A stretch of DNA of 64,000 bases, taken from positions 9,257,100-9,321,099 of the forward strand of contig NC_049987.1 of assembly GCF_000003815.2 (NCBI RefSeq), in the 5' to 3' direction. This document shows, one piece after another, positions 23,701 through 38,700 of the stretch. Made by a program: the position numbers and the translations under genes. Position 1 is the first letter of the stretch, and the number at the start of each line of letters is the position of its first letter. Under the pieces are notes generated by a model. The model was not told the origin of the DNA. It searched no databases and saw only the letters and a program-made list of their open reading frames with translations. This stretch comes from Branchiostoma floridae. Taxonomy: Eukaryota; Chordata; Leptocardii; Amphioxiformes; Branchiostomatidae.

Positions 23701-26700
23701 TGAGAATAAAAAAAGTCCCCCCCCCCCAAAAAAAGTTGCCTTCATTATGAAATCTCAGTGGTCTGAAAGGTTGAACAAATGACCAAATACATAGTATTGA
23801 ATACCTAACAATAGATTCTTTACTTTTTATTTTCACATCTTCCCCTTTGACCAAAGACGCTGACATTAGTTTACAGTTTACAGTATCACGTTTTCCGATT
23901 ACATATTTTTTAACCGCAGCATATATTTGCTCCTTTTGCAGATGCTTTGTATGATTTAAAGCATGGTTGAAAACTTTCTACTTCAAACGGCTGAAAATTG
24001 ATGCGCACGCTGATGTCATCCATATAATCAAATCAACATGGCCTAATACTGTTACAGTAAGTAGAAAACGTACTCAGAGAACACAAACCTCCACCATTTT
24101 GCCCTCCAGTATATCTACATGTGTATGCCTTGATCCCAGTCTTTCCTAAAAGGTACTCCTTGTTTCTACAGCCAAAGGCTACCCAGCATCCCACCACCAG
24201 AAAGTCAGACAAAACCATTTGATGCTCTTGAAGCTGTAAACAAACCAACACCATCTCCTTGCTAAAGTGATGTCAAAGTGACAGAGCAACCACCCTGAGT
24301 CTTCTTGTGCATTGTTCTTACCGACTAGTCTCTGATGTATAAAGAAACACATCTACTCCTCCAGGCGGCTCAGGATCTGCAATCCTTGATAGTTTGATTT
24401 AAGAGATGCAGAAAAGTCTTTAAATCAATACTTTTATCAGGTATGCTGTATGGATGCCATACAATTCTGTTGTATTGTTACGTTCAAAATCAATTCTTAT
24501 GTGACAAAAGAAGTTTCTCTGATACAATGTAGTTCTTGATTCCCTATCAGATATATCAAAGGCTACCATGCTACGGTAGGCTCTTGTCCAAAGAAATGTG
24601 GCATTTCTTCTATGTCACTTATATAGTTATTGTCCATTGATTTCTTCTTTCTGTATTGAGTAATGGTAGAGTTTGTGTGGCATTCTTTTCTTGCCTCCGA
24701 CTTGTGTATTTTCCAGTTGTTCCCTGCCAAAGAAACTTGGCTTTTCCTGTACCTGAATCATTGTCTGTGACTTTCTTCTGCCTGTATTGAGTAATGATAG
24801 GGTTTGTGTGGCATTCTTTTCTTCCCTCCAACTTGTGTATTTTCCAGTTGTTGCCTGCCAAACATGTACAAGCTGCTACTGTCCAGGAGCAAGCCCCCAT
24901 GTCAAGGTCACATAGTATGTGACATTTTAAATATCAGCAAAACATAATCCATACATTGCAAGACAAACAGCAGGAAGAAATCCTTCATCTTTTGACTTGT
25001 CATTCTGGCACATTTTTGGCATCAACCAGACATATTAATCTTCATTAGTCTATGATTTGTATGTTGGACACCACAAATTTGCTTGTAAATCTGCCATCAC
25101 CTGAATGTGTAACAAACTTCAAGTTGATGAAATGTATTCATAGTGTCACAAAGCGCTGTGGGGTTCTCACCAGGATTTTTCCTGTTATAAATGGCATACT
25201 GACATTGTACATGTTTGTGCATAGAGGGACAATACAATGTAGTTATGTTGAAATGTTTGACAGTCTACTTGTAGCCAGTTCTAGATGGAACTTTCTAGTG
25301 ACAGACACTTTTAAGACGCACTCTTCCAAGACACATTTCAGGAATGGCTGTTACCACCTCCTTGTACATCCACAACAGATACATCATAGTAGAGAACAAA
25401 AGAACCCTGAGGACGTACCTGCAGCCTGGTCTCTGTCCGCAGAAGAAGGGGATGATGTAGTGCAGGCCTCGTGTGCACTCCACTTGTTCCTCCAGCACGC
25501 ACGCATCGAAGCTCTGTCCAATCACAACAATAGGACAGTTTGTTAGCAAACCTTTGTACACAGCATTGATTGAATTACTAGGACATAAACATGGAGAGTC
25601 AGACACTTTTTTTCCTATGTATCACTATCAAACTATTTTTCTCTTCATCATGAGTTGATTGTTAAAATGTTGCTTGCCCTTCATTGAGTTATTCTGCAAA
25701 AACTACCAGTTATGTTTATAGCAAAAGACCCCACCTCCGAACCGTCCTCATCCCTCGCTTACGCATGCGGCATTCCCAAATATCATCTATTTCTGTAACA
25801 AATTCTGTCTTTGCTTGAAAGGGGTCTAAATCAGCTCTTTTCCGCAGACAATAACAAAGTATGTAAGCCCTAAGGCTTCAGGATGAACATGATCAGACAG
25901 CACTTGAGGCACTGGCAGACACTTCCTTTGTTTTGCATCTTCAAGGATCTGGCTCCATTCCCACAGTAACACCAGGGGTACTGAGAGAGCTTGTTGTAGC
26001 TTGTATGTCATACACCTCCAGACCGGGCGCCTCTCCAGGAAACACAACAGACCTCTTGGTCCAACTGCTGCATGAAGAGTTTTCAAGAGACACGCAGAAG
26101 GACTTTCAACAACTTTCCTCCACACTTTCCTAAGTAGGTTCAGCCCCAGTTAACAAAACTATCCAACTTTACCATTAGGTATTACAAGGAAGCCAATCAC
26201 AATAACTTGTGAATAAATTCCTTTCGTCAAGGAAACTGACATATGTTTTCTTTTACATCATCTCAGAAATATATTTCTTAAGTAAAATGTAGACATCTCT
26301 TCTTTAATCAAATTAATGTTTCCATTCATTCCTTCATGCTCAAGTTTTGCAAGGATTAAAATGGGATAGTACAAGCACAGCAAAAGTGTTTAAATTGCAT
26401 GCCCTTTTCAACAGAACAAGTTAAATAGAGTTGTTAATATTTTGACAATCAATGTCCAAAGAAGTTTCCACAGGTCTACATTTCACAAGTGTATGAACTA
26501 TGATACATATGGTAAACCTAGAAGCAAATGTAATGAAAACAAAATATTTTAATCTTCTTACATGTGCTCCCATATGTCCTAATTGCATGTAGTTAAAATT
26601 GTAACATTATCACATTGCCCCATTTAACCCTTGTCCTTCCCTGGTTACAACTTTCCTGAAGACAGGCAGGCTGAACTTGAGGTGCTTTTATCAGCAGCTA

Positions 26701-29700
26701 GTGGTGTTCACTTTCACTGTTGTCTAGACTCTTTCTGACCTTCTTGACTGAGTGCCCACACGCAAACCTTCTACACACAGCTTCAGTCCTACATTGGAGG
26801 TGCTCATATCAGGCCCCATTGGTGTTCACTTTCAGTGTTATCTGGATGGTCTATGGCCTACTTGACTGAGTGCCCACACACAAACTTTGCAGGTATAGGG
26901 ACACATAATGTTAGCACAGTGCAGGGGATTTGTTTTTCTAGCCCTACATGTATAATGAGTGCAACATGACAAGTATATTAATATTAACATGACAAAATAC
27001 TGTTTGTGTATCTTAAGGCTTAACTTTGGCCTGCCCTTGGTAGCCTCGTCTTTTGAATATTTCTTAGATGTTGAAATACTTCTGATGACTAGACCACAGA
27101 ATGATATATGGAACATGTAAATCAAGATGACTTTGAACAAGACTTATACCTGGTTAGATGACTGTATACAGATGATTCTACTCTGTTTCTGAACCCATCA
27201 TTCATGTGACAACTACACATCTCTAGATCTGATGTGGTGCACCTTGTTCGATAAACAACAGCTTGAAACTATCACATACTTTCTTTGACCTTATAGGGAA
27301 AAGGCTTCAAACTTGAGCTAAGAATGGCTAACAAGAACAAGGTGCCTTTCTGTTTCTGACCTCCTTCCCTGGAGGTGTCAATGTGTAAGTATTACCAATG
27401 ACATCTCAGACAGATAGGCAACATTACAAACCATTACCTTGCTAATTACCAGAAAGACTGAAATCTAATGTTGCTGTGATGACAAAGTTCAGGTCCTCAA
27501 ATCTACATCAAGGATAATTAGAAACAAGAGAGAATGTCTGGATTCAATATCATAGTAAAGAGAAATGTATGAATGGAGACAGGTAAAAAAAGTAAAATAC
27601 ATGGAACTTTTTGTTTGTTTGTGGAATCACATCCCCAAGATCTGTTTAAAGAATATGGAGTAAAAGAAAAGTAAAATAAATCCCCTAGTCTTTTGTGAAA
27701 TCCCATCCACAAGATCTGTAAACAATTATTTCCAATCCAGAGAGAGAAAGTGGCAGTATAACATTTGGCTAATGTCAACAAAATCTGGGACAGTATATAA
27801 AAGAAGTGCAGGACCTTCTCAAGTTCCTTGTTTTCACTGAGGAGATAGGTCATCTCTATCATGGCACTCACCCTGGTTCTACTGATGAGATACATCTGAA
27901 CTGAGCTAATACAAAACAAATGTACACCTATGGCTGTTCCATTTTAACATTGAGGAGGGGATAATCGTCTTCATAAGTGTACATTTTTCATCTGTAGAGG
28001 TTTTACATCATAAGCTACCTCCCTCATACATGAGGCCCTACGGCTTTACGACCCCATCCAAAAGGAAGATGCAACTCTTTCCTGGTCAGGCCCAGACCCA
28101 AGTTTGAACCCACACACTCTGGCTGCTGACTCCATGGATTTGAACCAGATCTGTCAAAGTAGGAGTCTGTGTAGCTCTGCTGTCCATGACTGTAACTGTC
28201 CCCTCCCGCATTTCCTGAAGGCTGGCAGATATTGGGTGGGCTGCTATAAGCGAGATTTGATCAGGCTAGCAAAGTAGCAAAGTACACAGACCTCTACAGC
28301 ACACAAATTCCTTACTACATAAAAATCTGTATGTCCTGGTCACACAGGAAGTTCCAAACTTGCAAAATCACCAAAACACGACCTTTGGGTTGCGAAAGGG
28401 TCATATGAAGGTTGGACAGGTAAAGGGCCCTCAAGATATTTGACCCAAATATTCGACCTTCAAGCATCCATTTTCTTGCCTCTGACACTCCCATTCTATG
28501 GTTTGAGTTTACTGCTGCTCAAAGGTCATACCTATGATACCACTCTCCAGGGCAACTGTCAACCCACTTTCCAAAACACTGTATTTCAAAGAACTAATCA
28601 TACAACTTATTACAAGGACAGAAGTCCCTTCAATCATGTCAGAACAACTCTAAAACAATGCCATCCTCATTGTTGACTCTGAAAAGGCCCATGGCATGTG
28701 GATTTGTAAATACAATATACTGTAACGTTATATATGATAAAGGATGAACCAGTGCCAGTCACTCTATCAAAATATTGGATGGAATCGATTACGTCAACAT
28801 CTCAGATTCTGAAAGACCAGAAGATAAAATCTTCTTGTGTCAGATCCCACCTGCCAGAAATATTTGTATAGTCAATTTTTTTGGTCATATCATGAGCCAA
28901 AGCTTTTCAATCACCTCTGTAGAAAGCTGCTATGTAGAAGTACAGCACCAAGAATACATGCACATAAGCACCAAAAGTCAGTAAATGTCAGCCTGTAAGT
29001 TACATTGCATATCATGTTTTCAAAATATGACCTTGTCTTCCCATGTGTTGCCGACCCCTGTCCCTGCAAACTTCCAGAGGAATCAACTACAGCATAGCAA
29101 AGAGGAAAAACACGCTCCAGGTGACATCATAAATTTCAGTTGGAGGTTAAGTTTGGAGGGTTTTGACGTATGGGAAGACTGGTAGACAAAACAGCACCAG
29201 TGTCTGTCAAGTTCAAACTGTTATCTGATTTAGAAGAGTCAAAATAATAAGACATAATCAGCTTCAAAATAAGGCCTGTAAACCTGCAGTCTGGAAGTTC
29301 ACATGATTTGCTGTGGCGTCTTGCCAACAAGAACAAATTCGCAATGAAACAGAAGATATACATACAGTCTTGCCATATCCATTGTATCAAGGACATTTCT
29401 ACATTGTATAGAACTTCCTTGATTGTATGTATATCATTACGTTACCCTTCATCATCATCAACATCACCATATAACCTCAACTCTTATAATTCCACCGGGT
29501 GGTATGATATTGCCACATAAAAATTTAAAAAAAAAAAAAAAAAAAAGAGGCCTCCTCACAATTGTCTTGAACACTTAAGGTTAACTTGTCTTCAAAGCTG
29601 AATGATTTGATTCCCATTTCAACTTTTAATAGAATTTAAAAGAATTACTAGTACCATTTCGTATTTCTGATACTGGGGCCTCCACAACCTGTTGGAAAGT

Positions 29701-32700
29701 ACAACAACTTGACAATACAATTTTAAGTATCCAGTTCCTTTCGTTTTCCTTGCTCAGCAGTTAAGGTAGTTAGCAAATGTCCTAAAAATCACAGACCAGG
29801 AATTTCGAAGCCCTCTGGGTTTATTCTCCTTATCTGGGCAGACATCAAGATCTTACCAACAATGTTCCTAATCATTGGGATGGCCCTGAGAACTGGCCTG
29901 GCCTTGGTCCAAGACAACACTACTGGGGGACTGGAACATACAACCTCCTGGTTCTAGGGAGAGTCCCAGAGCCACAAGATTCACATATAACAAGTGATTA
30001 GCATGCTTGGAAACAGCATACAAGGTTGTGATCATGTGATGTATCACAAGGAAGAGAGAGAGAGAGGAAGGAGGAAGAGAGAAAAAAAAGTACTCTGTTT
30101 GAAACACAACGTAGGGGCCAAAATCACAGCATAGGGCATCCAAATCACAGCGTAGGGGCCCGCTATCCTGAAAAGCCCTGGTGAGAACACTGATTCCATT
30201 GCTCCCTATGACCACTCCTTGAAGCTGACATGCGGGAGAATGAGAATAGCCAGGTCAGAACAGATACCCCCACGTCAACTCCAGGAGAAGATTCTCATGT
30301 CTCCACTCTATCATCACCATTCATTACCCCAGGCACAACATCACGCAGTCCAGCAAGTAAGGTACACAACCAAGGCCAGTGTCACGGCCAGACTACAGAC
30401 AGATCAAGCTACCTTTCTTCTTTGTTTGTTTTGATACTTGGGTACCTGAAGGAAATGTTTCCAAAATATTTAGCAAAGTTTACTTAGGGAAAAGCATTCT
30501 GTCAACAGAGGGAGGCTTTTGACTAATGAGAAACCAGATCTCCATTGTAGAGCCTCCACTCCCTCTCTGAGGGGTGAACTTGAACTTGTCAATGTCAGAC
30601 TGTAATTTTTAAAATGTGACTTTGGAATGTTGATACAAAATACAACTTTTCTCTCTGTGCAATAGTAAGTAAACATCTACAACGATGTCAAGAAAACACT
30701 GTACATTCTGGTATAATCTTTCTGCAACTTGTGGTTAAACAGGTGTGAAAAAGACGTATAGCCTTCCAAAATACAGTACATCAATTGCATTTGTAACTTA
30801 ATTAGAGAGGTGTGGACTCACTCTTAATTTATCCTCCTCCTTCAGGTACCTTCCTCTGTCATCTGACCTCCCATCACCAAATCTTTTGAAGTAGTAGGAA
30901 GACACCAGTCGGTCAAAGGGGTCTCGAATCATGTTGATGTAGATGGGCTGTCTTGCACCAAACCTGGTGCAGAAACAAATACACGCATATACATGTTAAC
31001 TTCAACTATAGAATAGTATGCCCTTAAACTACTGGGCAAGCAACACAATTATCACTGGTGACTTATGTTTGAACGTTTTTTCTTGCTTTTCTAGTATTCT
31101 ACTTACAAAAATCTTGTCAGGAAGAAGCAATAACGCTGTAAACTTTTTGTGACCTCGCACGAACTGCTCAATTTGAAATGTTGGCAGTTTGCTGTTTCCC
31201 TTCCTCTACAGTCCAGTACTGCATGCAATGTAAGTCAAGGTGAAGATTTTCTTTCCTTGGGTCAGAAAGTGGGAAACTGTATTTTCTTAGTAAACCCTTC
31301 TACACTTCTCTCAAGCCAAAGCCCACCCATAGAGCTTGCTATTGTTTCACACTACTTATCGATAAAGCAACACTTGAACAAATTCAGCTGACACTTGCTC
31401 CAGACCCATACATCATGTAATGGTACCGCAACCTTTTTAAGCTACATTGTAACAGGCCTTATGTTTCTGATGGTGCCAATTTGTGGGCAAGTCTTAATCA
31501 CATCCAACTACATGTACAAAATCTACTACAGGGGGGGGGGTAATAGAATTGCTACGAATGCAACATCCCTTGGGCGTAAGTGAAAGTGTTTGAAGTGTAC
31601 ATGATTATTTTTTCAAGGGCAAGTTCTCTTTGTTTATTCACACAAAGCTCAAAATCAAAGGACTTCCTAAACCCAACACCTGGTCCTTTCTCCTACTGTT
31701 TATTTGCCACCCCCTGAGTAACCACTTGCATAGTGAATCTTTAATTGTCTCCTAATCCTCCAATCAAGGTCATAACCCTTGACCCAGCATTTGACCTCTG
31801 AAGGCGCTCTTTATTCAGAACCCCTTTCAAGGTACCAAGAGATGCTTTGCCAAACAAAAGGCAGTGTCAACAAGGAATAAGGTGCGCAGATGTTTTGTAC
31901 TGGTGTTTTTTTTCACAGGCATGTCACCTGTGACCCGAGCTGATCTTCAGGTAAAACATGTGCATTACAAAGTGTACAAAGAACAGTGTTGTCCAAACGT
32001 CTGTCAGATTGTCAGAAGAATAGATAAGGCTACATGTACTTTGGGAGCATTTATCAAAATGAATTGAAAGAACAGACCTTTCATATTTCATACATGTAAA
32101 TGTATAATTCAATTTCTTTTTCTACACAAAGCACCTTAACCCATTCTATTCTTTATGCAGCATACTCCAAGGACATTTTTTTAAATTTTATAGTATTACA
32201 TTTTCTTACATTCCATTAGTACATGTATTACCAACTTGCTGGTGCCATGATTCCCCCAGCTCCTATGTAGCCACATTTTGACAGTCCACCGACCCAATTA
32301 AAATTCACAGGACTTTGCCATCCAAATTAAGATGAAGTGCAGAGGCGGCGGCAGGAAATTTTGTCTGGGGGGGCAAACTTTTACTGACAGAATTTTGCGG
32401 CACACACGCGACCACCCTAGGGGGGTCCGGGGGCATGCTCCCCTGGGAAAATTTGAAATCTAGACCCTCTAAAACGACATTTCCTGCGTTTTGACGGGCA
32501 AATTTTGCTGCCAGACTAAGCTAAGTTTGATGGCAATTCTGTTAAAAAGACACATGGTTTTAGCGAGGGCGATGCCCCCAAAATATTTTCACGATTTCGA
32601 GTGCCGAAGGTGCGAGCTGTCGCATGGTTGGTCTTTGGAAATTTCGAAATCTGCACCCTCTGAAACGACATTTTCTGTATTCTGAGGGACAAATTTTGCT

Positions 32701-35700
32701 TGCAGACTACGCTAAATCTTATGCCATTTTTGTCAAAGAAAAAGATGTTTGAGAGCGATGACCTAAGCTACCACGCACAAATTTTCACCATGTCGTTGTG
32801 AGCGCCGGAGGCGCAAGTCATCGCTAGGGAGGTCCGGAGAAAATTTTAAAATCTTGACCGTCTGAAACGTCATTTCCTGAATTTCAGTGGCACATTCTGC
32901 TTGTAAACTAAGCTAAGTACGATAGTACAATTTGTATTGGTTTCAATTTAAAAGATTTCTCAGAGCAACGCTCCCGCAACATATTGTCCTGCGCCGAAGA
33001 CGCAGTCGTCACAAGGGAGGTCTGGCGAAATTTTGAAATCGGGACTCTCTGAAACACCATTTCTTGCATTTTCAGGGGTAAATTTTGCTGTTAGACTAGC
33101 TTGATTTTATGAAATTTCCATCATCAAAAAAATACACAAGGTTTCAGCTTGATTTTTTTGGGGGGCGACGCCCCCCCAACATATTTTCCGGGGGGGGCAG
33201 CCGCCCCCCCCCTGCCCCCCCCCCCGGTGCCGCCGCCACTGAAGTGTTTTGCCTGGCTACAGTGAAGTCTTCTGGAGAGAAGCCAGGCAACCTGTACTAT
33301 CTCACCGTTCCCTTGTCCTCTGCCATAGGCTGGGACTAGTGATAGACAACAGCCAGTCCAGAGACCATTGACAACAAAACTCTTTTCTCTCTCTCCACTG
33401 TCTTTCCTCAAAATTTCAACCATCTAATCTCCTTTAATCCTATAATCTTGATCATCGCTAAAATGTGAAGAGGACAATAATAATTTGTACTTCCTTGCCC
33501 TAGTGGTTTATCAGCCAGGAGGAAACCCTTGTAGTTGATTAACTATGTTGGCTGTTGCCTTGGCTTCTCAACTGGAAAGTCATATCTTAACTTAATTTTG
33601 TTGCAAGGTCAGTGACTAAGTGAGTCCTGGCACTGCATTCTATATGGATGTATCAACACAATGTTATTTCAGAAGCAAGGCATTTTACTGCAACAGTACT
33701 ATACATGTATGTCAGAGTGATACCCTGCTCTGCTATCCATCACTTAATGTTTTGTCATGCAAAAAAAAAAAAACGGGCACTGAACTTTTCACCCGCAAAG
33801 AACACAGGATTGGTCCTGGGGTAACTCTGTGCCAAATCCAATGGAACATTTCCTCTCGTCTCTATGGCAACAGCATCTTTTCAGCTAACAACATAGGATA
33901 CAGCTTGCCTACGTAAACATTCACAGCTGTTACCAGCCTGGCAGTACAGGGCATGACCCCTTCTATGACCCTGGACCCTTCCATTCAGACTTCAGAACTA
34001 TATATAGGATGGTGTAGGAGTACTGGCAAGTTGCATAATCATTTCAGCATGTGTCCCATAGGAATTGATCACACTGAAGAGAATGATGGATGAGACAAGG
34101 GTCAAGCAAGACAGCAGAAAGGGGAAGAACAGGACAAAGTAGAAGAAAGGAAAAGTTGTATACTAAGAAACCCCTCATTACGCCATCAAGCAGATATCCT
34201 TATCCAGGTCATGCAGTGTCCAAAGGAATGGTACCAGTGGGAATCTGTGGGACACTACAGTGGTAGCATTACATTTTCTTTACAGAGTTTCCCCTTTCCT
34301 GAACTGATCTGTCACTATCTGAATTCACTGTTGGATTCTGCTTGTCCAGACATGCAATATATACAAAGTATGATGAAATGACATTCAAAATCATTGAATT
34401 GCACCAAACTTTTGAAATATTGACATTTGCCATTTTGATGGACAGATGCTAGCCTGATGATTCATATCTTATAATAATTAAAGTTAGATATCTACTTTTA
34501 ATGGAAAACCAATCATTCAATCTAGCTTCAAATCATTTCACATTTTGTATCATTTTGTGGAACACATTTAAAATTAAGGTCTTCATTCATTTAAAATTGT
34601 GGATGATCAAATACACTGTATCAGTGTATGAGTTCCAGTTGTTCTGTAGTCTTCTACCAGAGAATAATGAGACCTTGGTGAGGGGCAGTGGTATTACATT
34701 ACCCTGAACACTTACAAAAACATTCTAATCTTTCTCACTCTCTCCAGCTCCAAGGATACCGGAGACTGCAATTTTAATCTTACAACTGCAATCCACCTCC
34801 TGGCCATTTCCAGCCTTGTTGCTACGAGGGGTGATCAATATGTTCTCGGCCTAACCCAGAAATAATAAGCACAACTCAAATTTTGAGGCACAACTTTATA
34901 GTATGAAGCCTTTTATCAATATCCTCCAAATTACAAATCATTGGAGTCATTACTTTCCAGGCATTCGTTTTATGCAAATTAGAAGGTAAGTGGCGAGAAA
35001 AAGAAGGGTGAAGTGTGATCAGACAATTTGACCCGCACACCTCAGGTTTCAGATCAATTGTCCACTTTTTTTTTTGTTATCCCTTACCTAACGTTACTGG
35101 GTGTCACCTGCAACGTAATGATCACAATAATTTGAATTTTGGTACACATCTATATAAGATTTTATACAAGTACGTGGGATTATCAATAAGTCCTCGGTTT
35201 TGCGGAGAAATAATAAGCACAGCTCAGATTTCGAAGCATAGATGTCAAGTATAACGTCTTATATAAATCTGTACCAAAATTCAAATTATTGTGATCATTA
35301 CTTTGCAGGCGACACCCAGTAATGTTAGGTAAGGGAGAACGGAAAAAATGGGACAATTGACCTGACCTGATGTGTGCGATCGAACTTGCGCTGCTGGAAG
35401 TCAGACACCCAATTCTTTTTGCTTGAAATAGGAGGAGAATGATTATCAAACATTTTGACAATGTCTTTTGTTAATTTACGGCATGGGGAACTCGACCCAC
35501 ACATGTCTGATTACAATTCACACCACTTTTTTCTCGCCACTTACCTTCTAATTTGCATAAAACGAATGCCTGGAAAGTAATGACTCCAATGATTTGTAAT
35601 TTGGAGGATATTGATAAAAGGCTTCATACTATAAAGTTGTGCCTCAAAATTTGAGTAGTGCTTATTATTTCTGGGTTAGGCCGAGAACATATTGATCACC

Positions 35701-38700
35701 CCTCGTAACTACCAGCTGTGACCTGTAATGACCTGTCCCTGCAAGTCATCTATACACTCCACAGAGCTTCAGCAGGACCACTTCCACCTCTCTTCTCCCT
35801 ATAGAAAACATATTTCCCACAAAAGACACACACCATTTTATCCCCTAGGAAAATAGAGCAACACTGTTTTGTCATCTGCTGTGAAATGTGATAGGGATAG
35901 GTTTTAATGGCCCCATAAAGTGATACAATTTCACAAGGATGGAATTTTGTGGGCAAATATTATATCACAAAACATCTGCTTCTGGTGTCACCTAGAGCTT
36001 GCTCTCTCAAAGACATCAATACAACAGAATTACCCAAAGGACATTGATGCTGCATATACTTCCAAAATAGTAATGTTTTGAAGGGGGCGGGAAGATACGC
36101 ATATGCTTTGAAAGTTTGAGGCACTTTTGTACTACCAAAATCACTGGCGGATCCAGAAATTTGCTAAGGGGGGTGCGCGGACCATGACGCGGCCGAAGGC
36201 CGCGGCCGAAGGCCGCGGCCGCGCAGCGCAAGCTGCGCGGGGGGAGAGCACGAGAGGGGGGTTCCCCCCCTCTCGTTGGGGGGGTATGGGGGGCCTCCCC
36301 CAGAAAAATTTTAAGAAATAGAGGCTCTCTGGTGCATTTTAGAGCCATCTCTGAGCAAATTTGAGAAGCAAACTAACACTAACTTTTTGTCATGTCTGTG
36401 GCTGTCTAGTTCACGTTAGGGACATTTTTTTTACTATTTTTAGCAACTACCACTGAGGACAAACCTAACAAACCTAACGAAGGCTAGTTTCTCCTTGTTA
36501 ATATTCATAAATGACGCCACGCAACACAAACAATATCGCAAAATTATTTGTACCTGGCTGCCGATTTGCCTTTCACCGCGAAGCGGCTCGCACTCCTATA
36601 AAATCGCATAGAAATCTCGTGGGATCTGAGCGGCTTGCCGGAGACGATTTTGAAAGTGTCTTGCGCATTTGAAATTGCATATATTTCGGACTCTTTTTGC
36701 TTCTGTGGTGGCAATTGATGACGATTAATCGGGGGAAAATGACAACAAAAACTTCAGCACGGTCATTGCGGCGACTGATCAGAACTGGAGTGGGGAGGGG
36801 GATGTCGGCGCACAACGCCGATTTTCCCAAGGCGGGGTCGACCGGTTGCGTCTCTCTGATGACGGGCGATAGAAATCACCAGTTTATCAAAAATAAATAT
36901 TCCGCTGATTTTCTGGAAATCTTACAAAATTTTCACGCTCTTTCTATATCTTTGAGCGCCGATTTTGGCTTACAGCGACCCACCAGTTTCATGGGGAGAA
37001 ATTGATGCGGCCGCGCCCCGGGCCTTTACCGTAAGTTTATGTGACTCGAAAGACCCAATATTAATTGCAAACTGCAAGTTTCTCTTAATAATTACCAGAA
37101 AATCTCCTTTCAAATAAGCAAATTAGTTTTATAACGTTGTCAATATTCCTAGCATAACTTCCGAAGACCACTAGTAGCCTGGGTTTATCTTGCTAATTTT
37201 TTTTTTTTGTCAGCTGAAGGGGGAGGCGCGCGCCTGGCGCGCCTCCCCCTGGATCCGCGCGTGAAAATAGTAATGTTTTGAAGAGGTAATGGATATATAT
37301 ACAAGTAAGGGTCTTTATCAAAATTGCAAGGTTTTGTCCTTAAACAAGCACATATACTGTACATACTACTGCTCTGCCTAGATTGTGTAACCTTAGTTTA
37401 AGTCCTTGCCTCAAGCCTGGATTCATGGACTTTTCCCAATCAACGCTTCACAGGGTTAATTGTCGGGAAGGACAATAGATAGTACAGAACTATTGACAGC
37501 TGTCTGATAAAGATGGCCATGGATGTATCAAAATCCTAAATAGACAAAACTTAAATCAAATTTGCTTCAGAGATGACAAAACACACAAAAATTGAAGTGA
37601 GTAGATAGAAGTGTGTTTTCAAACTGATGCCTTGTACCTTCCTTATTAAATATACCTGTGTCTGACTACAGTCAGACAAGGTATTGTCCTTCAGGGTCCC
37701 ACCTGCCCCGAGGCAACTCAAGGTAAGCCAAGTGTGCTTGGGTCACTTCATACACACAGACCTCACAATCGTCAACATTCCATCATTTAATAACACTTAA
37801 GTGGATTTACTGATAACCAACCTATAAAGGTATTCACCTGCCCAGAGGCACAACCACTGAAACAGGTTTGGCAGCATGTAGGAACAAGATGGCAGTGTGA
37901 CAATAACCTCTGTTTATGTCAAACCTGGGCCGCAATAACGTTTGATACAGGTGTTCTGGACCGGATTACAATTTTCCGAATCACACAGGCTTCTTAGTTG
38001 TATCACACAGGCTTCCATCGATTACTAGTAAGTAGAATGCACTCCGCTGCAAGCGAACACAGTTTTTTTGTTCGAATTTTTCTCAAATCGATGTTGTTAA
38101 AGAATAAAGTTGTTGGCGTAGGTTGAAACCATGTGTCGAATTTTATCCTTTTTGTGAGTAGTTTGGCAATGAAATCAGTGTTTTCCGACCTGCGTACGAC
38201 ATATATAAAACACAACACCGTGTATTTCTTATCACCTAAGGTATCAGCCCGACCGTGGGTGGGATTGCCCGACTGCCTATATATAGCTGTAGCTACCTTT
38301 TATCTTGATAAGTTTATTTTTCTTACATGCCTCCTATTGTCTACAACTGTTAGAGATTACAGCTAATGTATTTTTCCTTTCATCTTTGCCCCTATCCTGT
38401 ACAGACACACTCCTTTGCATACCTTTTCAGGCAATGTCTAGATGAGAAACATGAACTTTCCACGACCCAAAATCACAGCATGAACGGACACACAGTCACT
38501 GACCAATTAACGAGAGATCAACTGGCCAAGACTGGAAGAGACTCAGCATCAAAATGTCACAGACTTGAACCAGCTCCAACTACAAGTCTACCTATTATAC
38601 ACCTTTGGTGCCATGGGCTTCACAATAAATAACACACGTCAGGACTGGCCCAAACATCTGGACCAGAATGGAAAACAATCTCCGCCGAACCCATTCAAGA

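Larger units (their letters stand above)
25514..30821 (-). other. UST intron 5
   Basis: Holds a degenerate two-unit duplication (about 26678-26890), a short two-unit repeat near 27620-27722, an inverted TAGCCTG MITE copy (28160-28268), an A-run at 29525-29546 and short cacagc(g/a)taggg repeats at 30108-30160. No extra exon recognised. Confidence 0.55.
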
